Positions 19,612 through 26,414 of a DNA stretch of 26,414 nucleotides are shown piece after piece (positions within the stretch are counted from its first letter, which is position 1; each line of letters opens with the position of its first letter). The notes under the pieces are model-generated. The model was given only the letters and a program-made list of their open reading frames with translations, did no database searches and was not told where the DNA came from. A program made the translations under genes and the position numbers. This DNA comes from Pigoraptor chileana. Lineage: Eukaryota; Opisthokonta; Filasterea. The stretch covers positions 1 through 26,414 of the forward strand of contig CALSCR010003341.1 in NCBI GenBank assembly GCA_943704495.1, given 5' to 3'.

Positions 19612-21416
19612 TCACAGCACCGTGTCGTCAAAGAGATGCTCGATTGATGGCCTGTCACGCTGCATCTCAGCAAGAACACGCCGTCGTGGGTCAACGTTGG
19701 CGCGATTTTCGAGAGCGATTTTCCGGTTTGCGTTTTCGGCGGCGGAAATGTCGCTCTCCAACTGCGCGAGCGCCTCCTTGTGGGCCGCCATCTCACGTCG
19801 CATGATCATATTTTCCATCGCAAGCTCTCGCGTATCCCGGTCCATGAGATCAAGGGCGTGCTGCGAAGCGAGAGCAAACAACAAACAAACAAACGAATGA
19901 GATAAAGGAAAGAGGGGGGGTCTCGCTGTTTTGCAAGGCTCGCGATGGGCAATGTACGGCACAAAAACTCACCTCGGTCACTTTGGCGGCGATTCCTTGC
20001 TGAATCGAATCAACAAATGCCTCAGCGGCTTTCCCGTCGCGCGCAAAGTCCTCAAGTAGCTCCTCCACCTGCGCGGCCTGCTCCACCTTGAGCTGCTCGA
20101 TCATCTTTTCCAAATCACGGATCTGCGCCTGCAGCCGCGGATAACCGTCGTTCTGTGGGGAGTGGGGAGCAGTGAGGAGGCAAGATGAGTCGGTGTGACG
20201 AAAGATCATAGTATGCACAGTTCATTCACGACTGTATAAACAGACAACAAAACGGTACATGTCACTCACTCCTCAACCCAAACTCAAAAATACTGCTGCT
20301 TGAACAACCCCATCTTCAAAAGAAAGAGGAGGAGAATGACATGCACGCCATTCCATCTTTCTCACCTTGTACGCGGCAACATCGATACTCTCCTCTTTTC
20401 GTTCTTCAGCGAGGGCTTTGATGCGATCGTGCTCCGCTTGAACCTCTGAAAACAAATCATACATATGTAGAAATACAGGAACACATGAGGAAAACTCGTG
20501 GGTGAGTGAGTGAGGAAAATGAGGACTGAAATAATACCGACAAAGGCCATGTCACGGGAAATTGATGCCGTAAAGGGTTTCGCAAATCTTCTCGAGAGCA
20601 TACGGCAAACAAACAGCAAAGTTGCACGTCATTTGCACTGCTCTGCCCACCAAGATATAATCGTTCAGCCTCGGCAACATCTTTGGCGGCGATCTGCTTC
20701 GCGCGATCCAACTGCAACGAGAAATTGCGGCCAAGTATTCCAAGTGCGCCGTGGATCTTCACATTTCGATCGAGGATGCCGTTGACGCTGTTTATGCAGT
20801 CCGCATCAAAGCGCTCCACAAGATTTTTCAGTGTAATATTGTCGTCCTTGAGCTCTGCCGTGCGCTGTCGTCCCTGCGCAATTGCCTTCTTGCGGGCGTC
20901 GATTCGAAGTCGAAGAATCTGCTCCCCATCAGTGTCCAACTTCTGATCCTTCGCACGTTGTGATCGGGTCATATAGCCCGGCGGTGCAGTTGTGCGGTGC
21001 GACCAAATGAGAAAGCGCGTTCGGTCATGATTGCTCTCGGGGAACTTACGCTTGGGTATGTACTGCGGCGTCGTCTCTTGAAAATATTGCGAGAGCGTCG
21101 GCGCTCGCTGCTGCCCCAACAATACCGACGGGCTTGACGTTCGCGTGCCACCATCACCCTGTGCCTGTCGTCGTTGCAAGCCTTTATGGGTATTGCCACC
21201 ACTGACGGTCAGCAAAGTGGACGACCCCTCGAGGTCGGCGTCGGCCTTTCGGTGGCGGTGGTGTCGGGACTCCGCGTTGGATGTGGCAGACGTTGTCGAC
21301 TGCGCTGTTGAAGACGACGTCACCGCCGAGGTCACCGACGAATGGTCGTCAGAGTCAGACAAAGCGCTCGACGAGTGCGAGTCATCCCCGCTGTCGCTAT
21401 CATCATCAGATCCCAT
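19612..21416 (-). CDS. Coiled-coil protein with acidic Ser-rich head, 424 aa, four exons
   Basis: Minus-strand exons in reading order: 21416-20651, 20445-20366, 20152-19973, 19860-19612; phases close to 424 residues. Residues 1-75 are Asp/Ser/Thr-rich (MGSDDDSDSGDDSHSSSALS), followed by a His/Arg patch. About residues 100-160 are less charged and may carry short motifs (PTLSQYFQETTPQYIPKRKF). From about 165 to 400 the chain is almost continuous heptad-like coiled coil, with few helix breakers (ERLYLEVQAEHDRIKALAEE across one junction; IRDLEKMIEQLKVEQAAQVE; MRREMAAHKEALAQLESDIS). It ends SIEHLFDDTVL. Such architecture is common in flagellar/basal-body and cytoskeletal proteins, but I recognise no specific family. 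An extra exon within intron 1 was considered and fails on phase. It converges with the RhoGEF gene, which also ends in coiled coils; no functional link is shown. Confidence 0.83.
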
Positions 21417-22320
21417 GGTGGCATAAATTGCGTTTCACGGGTCTCGTCGTGTCAAACCAGATATAGCGGCGACTTAACGCCGAGATAGACGGACCATTCG
21501 TTCAGTGGACGCCTTTACGTACAGCAAGAGTGAGTCTTCGGGGTTAATGTGGCAAGATTCAATATATAAGTGAGCTGGTTTTTGTTGTCGGTGCTAGTAT
21601 CATTCGGCCAATTCATCAATCATCGTTGCTAAGGATCTTGCAGACGTCATCATGTCATCATTGGGCGATGACTCTATGATGACATCATTTCGCAAGTATT
21701 GATTTTTGAATTCTTTTCTCCGAACTTTTCAAAAAAAGAAGAGAAAATTAGATTGGAATATTGGTTGAAAAATGTGTTGATTTTCAAGCGTCACTTCAAT
21801 TTGATTTGCCGGCCAGAGTTGCACCAATGTTTCACCTGGCGCGAGACGGCCGTCCGTGCACGCGGTGAGCGCGGACTGGCCCACACACGAATGAATCCAC
21901 ACAGCTGTGGATTGCGTTTTTGTGTGTGGGCAAACTGATCCACTCGAACGCAAAAACTGCTCCTTTCCTTCGCTCTCTCTTCCTTCTTCCAGACGTAAAA
22001 GAGGCACCCCGTCCCTACTCACTAAAGATCATTTAGGTTTGGATAGCTAGTCATAGTGAGTGAATTGGTCAGCTGGCAAATAACCCCTAGTGACCAATAT
22101 ATCCTCGGCGAATCCAAGGCCACGCACACGCCACACGCGCGCACACAACACACATTGGTTTTACTGAAAGAAACTTTTTAATCTGGCTGGATGCAGGTAC
22201 GATGTGCTCTTGTTGTTGTGTCTGTCGTTCGGCACATTTTGAATTTTATATGTTCTTCCGCAATTTGTTTATATCGAGACTCTGTATCTGCGCGCGTCAG
22301 GCGTAATCAAAGGGCGCAGA
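21417..22320. promoter_or_regulatory. Divergent promoter region, coiled-coil gene / NUP153-like gene
   Basis: 904 bases between two start codons facing outwards. Visible elements are a hairpin with ATF-like words (21649-21688), a CRE half-site word GACGTCAT at 21643, an 8-base inverted repeat ACTCACTA/TAGTGAGT (22017-22024 and 22054-22061), a CCAAT box at 22094, and a CA/CG-alternating stretch at about 22125-22155 with Z-DNA-prone character. Small ORFs here lack any motif. Confidence 0.55.
21649..21688. repeat. Imperfect inverted repeat with ATF-like words
   Basis: ATCATGTCATCAT (21649-21661) pairs with ATGATGACATCAT (21676-21688) at 12 of 13 positions, loop 14 bases. The arms contain TGTCATCA/TGATGACA, related to bZIP half sites. 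It sits 233-272 bases upstream of the coiled-coil gene's ATG. Confidence 0.7.
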
Positions 22321-25300
22321 ATGGTCGACGCGGGAGACGATTACCGCAATGGTGCGGGAAATGGCGCACAGTCTGATGCGGGCCTCTCCCACACTTCAAA
22401 GCTCAGGCGGGGCATCAAGGCCAGAGGGTCGAAACCGTACGACAGGCCAAAGGTGTGTGCCTATTTCTTGCATTTCCTTGGTATTGCGCTCCGCTCTTTG
22501 TATTCACACACACGCACAGACGCGCGTAAACAATTTTTTCTCCTGAGTTAGCATGCTCATTTCATGACGGCTTCGAATTGTGCAGACCTTGTTGAGTAAG
22601 GTGAAGGACATTGTGAGCTCGACGATTCCCTGGAATTGGTTTGGCTATGGTGTGGGGCAAGAAGGCCACCAGAAGGAGGAAAACGGTGAGACAGAGGCGA
22701 ACGATGACGATGGCGACGCCGCTATGCGCGACGACAGCGAGGTGTCGGTTACAATCAGTCTGTCTGCTGCGCCTCGGGAGGACCCTGTAGCCCACGTACA
22801 GGCACCGCCCCAGTCGCAGCAGCGTCGCGCACCCCCGGCACCGTCTGTCCGCGAGAGCGCAGTCGATGCCGAGCTGCGTCGTCGACAACAGGCGCATGCA
22901 TATGCCGTGCCGCTCGAGCGCTTGGAATATACTGGAACGATCGACCCGACCCGTTTTCGTTTGGTGGGAATCGTTTGTATTGATCCCGCCTATCTGCATG
23001 TCCCCAATGCCATTTGAATGCGTTTGGTTGACTCATACTTTTTGCGTTTCCATTGAACTTGTTGTGCGTTTTGCACAGGCGATTGGCGGGGATGAAAGGC
23101 GTTCTGTGGCCGCCGGGGACAAGGGAAAGGGCCGTGCCGACGACGACGCCGTCGCCGCCCAGGCTCTCCTCCCGTCGCACCCCCAGCCGCCCCAACACCA
23201 GCAGCAACCGCACATGGCATCCACGCCACGCGCACCGGCCTTCTCCACTGACGCGTTCCTTAGCCCTTCTAGGGTAAGTGACGATGATGAAGGATGATCT
23301 TTTTTGTAGAGACGTGTGTAGGCAATGAGAGCCTGTAAAGGAGTGATAGCGACGTATTAACTTTGTTGTGTGCTCTTTCGTTTTGGGCTCTTGCATTGTT
23401 TGTTAATCTAGCTTCCTGTGCGGAGTCCGTTTGCACCACGTCTGGATCAGTCGTCATTTTACGCCGGGAGGACAAGCTATGGTGGCGCTGCGAGTATCCC
23501 TGCTGCATCACAGGTTGGTGACCCAGCCAATTTGCTTGTGATTTGTACATACTCAGGTGGTGAAAGACTCTTGTTGTCACTTTGCCCATTCGCAATTCTT
23601 TTGCACTCGGTATGTGTTTGTGTATTGTTGAGGTTTGAGTGGTTAAGTGGTGGATATTTGCGTTGACATTGCTTTTGCTTTTGCTGATCTTGTGCCGTCG
23701 TCTGCCGCCGCAGGTGAGCCGCAAGAGGCGGATGTCGCCATCGCCTCCGCCAGAGGCTGGTCAAGAGGGGGTGCCCAACAGCCACGGTCCAAAGCGGCGC
23801 GTGATTGAGTCGGACGGCGCAGTGCGGATGGGCACGTCTGCATTTGCCAGCGAGACTGCAAAGCGCATAATGGAAACCCTTGAAAAGATATCCACGCCCG
23901 TAGCGGTGGGTTTCCCCCAAATTTATGTAATCCTTTTTATTTGTAAGAGCTTTGATGTGACTGCGGCACCACTGTCGTTTCTTTTTGGTTTCCTGTTTAT
24001 TTGTACCTCGGCATGAATTGATGAAGACTGATGGTTGCCTGATTCTTGACCCAACTGCTGCAGGATGCGCGTCGCATGCCTCCTTTGTCGGTATCGTCGC
24101 CGTTTTCGGATGTGAGTATTTTCCCAATGTTTTCATTGTATTTTGATGTGACTCGATATATATATATATAGAACCTGAGGGATGTGAAGGGCGAGAGTGA
24201 TGTTGTGCCTGTCTGTGTTTCTTATACATGCCTTTGCAATCCATTGTGAACATGCCACCAAGCAGACGGCAATTCGGCAGCGTGCGCTTCAAAGTGTGCG
24301 TCCTTCTGGAACGCCAACTCAGACGTCGCAATCAACCGGTCACGCTGTCTCAATCGTTCCTACGCGGTCACTCTCATCGCACCAGCAGCCTATTCTTTCT
24401 CTCAGGCTTCGAACGGGAGCCAAGCGGGGGCGTGAAGACGACGATGAGTCTGAATCGCAGTTGCGGGATAACACAGTCGCAAAGCCCATTCAGGGTGCTT
24501 CGAAGAAAGATGTGACACCGGCATTATGGGTTGCGCCTCAGTCGAATGCCGACCAGCGCGACGTGGGGAAGGTTCGCAAGGGTAAGAGCGCACGCGAAGC
24601 AGCCAATCCGCTGGGGGCCCCATCGTCAAAGCGACGAAGAGATGCAGAGGAGGATGAGCCTGAGGATGGTGTGGCTGACTCGGCGTGGCGGCAAGAGCTT
24701 TCGTCTGTCGCGCCCATCTCGATGACAAAGGCCCCGGTCTTCAAATTTTCCACTGCCTCGCAGCCGCCCAGTGTGCCTAACGGTACAAGCAGCACTCCTC
24801 CATCGCACACTGCAGCTCTACCCGTCGTATCCGCTCCGAATCCATTTGCCAAGTTTGGGCAGAGTGCGACGGGATCGTGGGACTGTGATGTGTGTATGGT
24901 GTCGAATAAGGCAGGTTCGGCAGCTTGTGCGGCGTGTGGTACCGCAAACCCGAAAGCGAAATCGGCTGATGCCGCGAAGCCAAATGAGCCTGCTAAGCCT
25001 ACTTTCTCGTTCGGTGTCCCCGCGACGACCGAGAAGAAGGATGAGCCTGCTAAGCCTACGTTCTCGTTCGGCGTTCCCGCGACGACTGAGAAGAAGGATG
25101 AGTCTGCTAAGTCTACTTTCTCGTTCGCTGTTCCCGCGACGACCGAGAAGAAGGATGAGCCTGCTGCTAAGCCGGCGCTCTCATTCGGCGTTCCCGCGAC
25201 GACCGAGAAGAAGGATGAATCTGCTAAACCTACTTTCTCGTTCGGTGTCCCCGCGACGACCGAGAAGAAGGATGAGTCTGCTGCTAAGCCGGCGCTCTCA

Positions 25301-26414
25301 TTCGGCGTTCCCGCAACGACCGAGAAGAAGGATGAGTCTGCTAAGTCTACTTTCTCGTTCGGTGTCCCTGCGACGACCGAGAAGAAGGATGAGTCTGCTA
25401 AGCCCGCGCTCTCATTCGGCGTTCCCGCGACGACCGAGAAGAAGGATGAATCTGCCAAGCATACGTTTTCGTTTGGTGCTGCTGCTGCGACGACCGAGAA
25501 GAAGGATGCGCCCTCAAAGGTTGGCTTCGGCTTCCCTAAGGCTGCTGCTGGTTCATGGGCATGCACTGTGTGCGATGTGACCAACAAGCCTGACCTGTCG
25601 GTATGTGTTGCGTGCGGGACAAATAAGCCTGCCGCAGCAAAAGCTTTCGGAAGCGTTAAGGATGACGAGAAGAAAGATGGGAAAGACGTGGAGAAGCCAG
25701 CACCGGCTTCCGCTACTTTCGGGAAGTTTGGTCAGCCGGCCGCCGGCTCATGGACTTGCGATGTTTGTATGATTTCAAACAAACCGGAAGTCGGATCGTG
25801 TGTGGCTTGCGGCACTGCAAATCCCAAGGCACCCAAGTCATCTGCATCGGCGGCTGCAAAGGACATACAGGCGCCCAAAGTCGCTTTTTCGTTTGGTGTC
25901 GCGCCTACTCCCACGGAGAAGAAGGATGAGCCTCCTAAGTCTACTTTCTCATTCGGTGTTCCCGCGACGACCGAAAAGAAGGATGAGTCTGCTAAGTCTA
26001 CTTTCTCGTTCGGTGCCCCCGCGACGACCGAGAAGAAGGATGAGTCTGCTAAGCCTACTTTCTCGTTCGGTGTCCCCGCGACGACCGAGAAGAAGGATGA
26101 GTCTGCTAAGCCTACTTTCTCGTTCGGTGTCCCCGGGACGACCGAGAAGAAGGATGAGTCTGCTAAGTCTACTTTCTCGTTCGGTGTCCCCGCGACGACC
26201 GAGAAGAAGGATGAGTCTGCTAAGTCTACTTTCTCGTTCGGTGTCCCCGCGACGACCGAGAAGAAGGATGAGTCTGCTAAGTCTACTTTCTCGTTCGGTG
26301 TCCCCGCGACGACCGAGAAGAAGGATGAGTCTGCTAAGACTACTTTCTCGTTCGGTGTCCCCGCGACGACCGAGAAGAAGGATGAGCCTGCTGCTAAGCC
26401 TACTTTCTCGTTCG
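22321..26414 (+). CDS. NUP153: NUP153-like nucleoporin with RanBP2 zinc fingers and FSFG repeats (3' end outside window)
   Basis: Exons 22321-22452, 22586-22963, 23079-23273, 23412-23513, 23714-23905, 24064-24111, 24266 to the window edge; all junctions are phase 0. An N-terminal TLLSKVKDIVSSTIPWNWFG (from residue 45) resembles the membrane-binding amphipathic helix of NUP153 (ILxRVxxxVxxIVPxW). SSFYAGRTSYGGAAS (249-263) matches NUP153's 'FYPGKTTYGGAAA'. ETAKRIMETLEKISTPVA continuing DARRMP across an intron (316-339) matches 'ARRILQSLEKMSSPLADAKRIP' (human motifs from memory). Exon 7 holds three RanBP2-type zinc fingers (W-x-C-x2-C...N...C-x2-C), Trp at about residues 554, 780 and 845, separated and followed by FSFG arrays. 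NUP153 sits on the nuclear basket; FSFG repeats bind importins and the fingers bind Ran. Basic patches (SRKRRMSP, SKRRRDAE) may be nuclear signals. At least 1066 residues are present; the end is cut off. Confidence 0.94.
25003..25512 (+). repeat. FSFG array 1, nine units of about 57-60 bases
   Basis: Between zinc fingers 1 and 2. Unit: FSFGVPATTEKKDESAKPT (19 residues, 57 bases), with 60-base variants that add one Ala. Three units start LSFG and one reads FSFA. Units differ from each other by only a few bases, including at third positions. Confidence 0.95.
25882..26414 (+). repeat. FSFG array 2, at least nine full units, runs off the window
   Basis: After zinc finger 3. It has the same 57-base unit as array 1. 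The middle units are almost or wholly identical in DNA, for example those near 26165-26335. The window ends inside a tenth unit. Because the array is cut, its true length is unknown. Confidence 0.95.

Noticed and set aside
20457-20640. Extra exon within intron 1 of the coiled-coil gene
   Set aside because: Candidate acceptors and donors leave the wrong phase for the next exon and break the heptads. Direct splicing gives a continuous coiled coil.
21044-21049. Perfect donor word GTAAGT (minus strand) inside exon 1 of the coiled-coil gene
   Set aside because: No acceptor in suitable phase follows before the conserved coil begins, and the frame is open through it.
24771-25580. Plus-strand ORF of 269 codons rich in Arg/Pro/Ser
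   Set aside because: Wrong frame of the same FSFG array; its repetitiveness simply mirrors the 57-base unit.
24538-25587. Long minus-strand ORF of 349 codons
   Set aside because: It is the antisense shadow of the FSFG repeat array. The plus strand has zinc fingers and FG units in frame with clean upstream exons.
1-26414. tRNA genes, CRISPR, LTR or terminal-inverted-repeat elements
   Set aside because: T-loop-like words (for example near 12836) lack matching stems. The only regular arrays are coding FSFG units and microsatellites. No transposase, reverse transcriptase or long terminal repeats were seen.

Overview
The window is nuclear DNA from an intron-rich eukaryote. It holds nine protein-coding genes. 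Seven are complete and one is cut off at each end. Introns are roughly 60-415 bases, often T/G-rich, with GT donors (GTRNGT types, also GTTTGT and GTTGGT) and YAG acceptors. The exon phases close in every model given here. I see no operons, no rRNA or tRNA genes, no CRISPR and no recognisable mobile element. The NUP153-type nucleoporin with animal-like signature motifs, the ECT2-like RhoGEF and the E2F-, CRE- and E-box-like promoter words suggest a unicellular opisthokont, perhaps a holozoan relative of animals. That placement is inference; an early-branching fungus or another protist is not excluded.

Layout, left to right. A (CA)n microsatellite and what is probably an intron (1-150) precede a mitochondrial RsfS/MALSU1-type ribosome-silencing factor (minus, 151-876, 3' part outside). 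Next are a minus-strand gene for an unrecognised acidic/basic nuclear-type protein (1324-2761) and a 2 kb AT-rich intergenic stretch with two E2F-like promoter words. Three plus-strand genes follow: a small unrecognised basic protein (4753-5614), a RING-H2 E3 ligase candidate (6069-8775) and a CapA-family phosphoesterase-fold protein of bacterial type (9267-10942). Glyoxalase I lies on the minus strand (11291-12073). It is head to head with a 15-exon ECT2-like RhoGEF (12536-19217), and three CACGTG boxes sit between them. A four-exon coiled-coil gene (minus, 19612-21416) is convergent with the RhoGEF and divergent from the last gene. The last gene is a NUP153-like nucleoporin with RanBP2-type zinc fingers and two arrays of near-identical FSFG repeats, which runs off the right edge.

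The genes do not form one pathway. They cover mitochondrial ribosome assembly, ubiquitin ligation, methylglyoxal detoxification, Rho signalling/cytokinesis and nuclear transport. The most interesting points are the animal-like NUP153 motifs outside an obvious animal context, an ECT2-type GEF without BRCT repeats but with a long coiled-coil tail, the highly homogenised FG arrays, a CapA gene with a large acidic insert, and the promoter motif clusters. I did not find evidence for a wholly new biological system.
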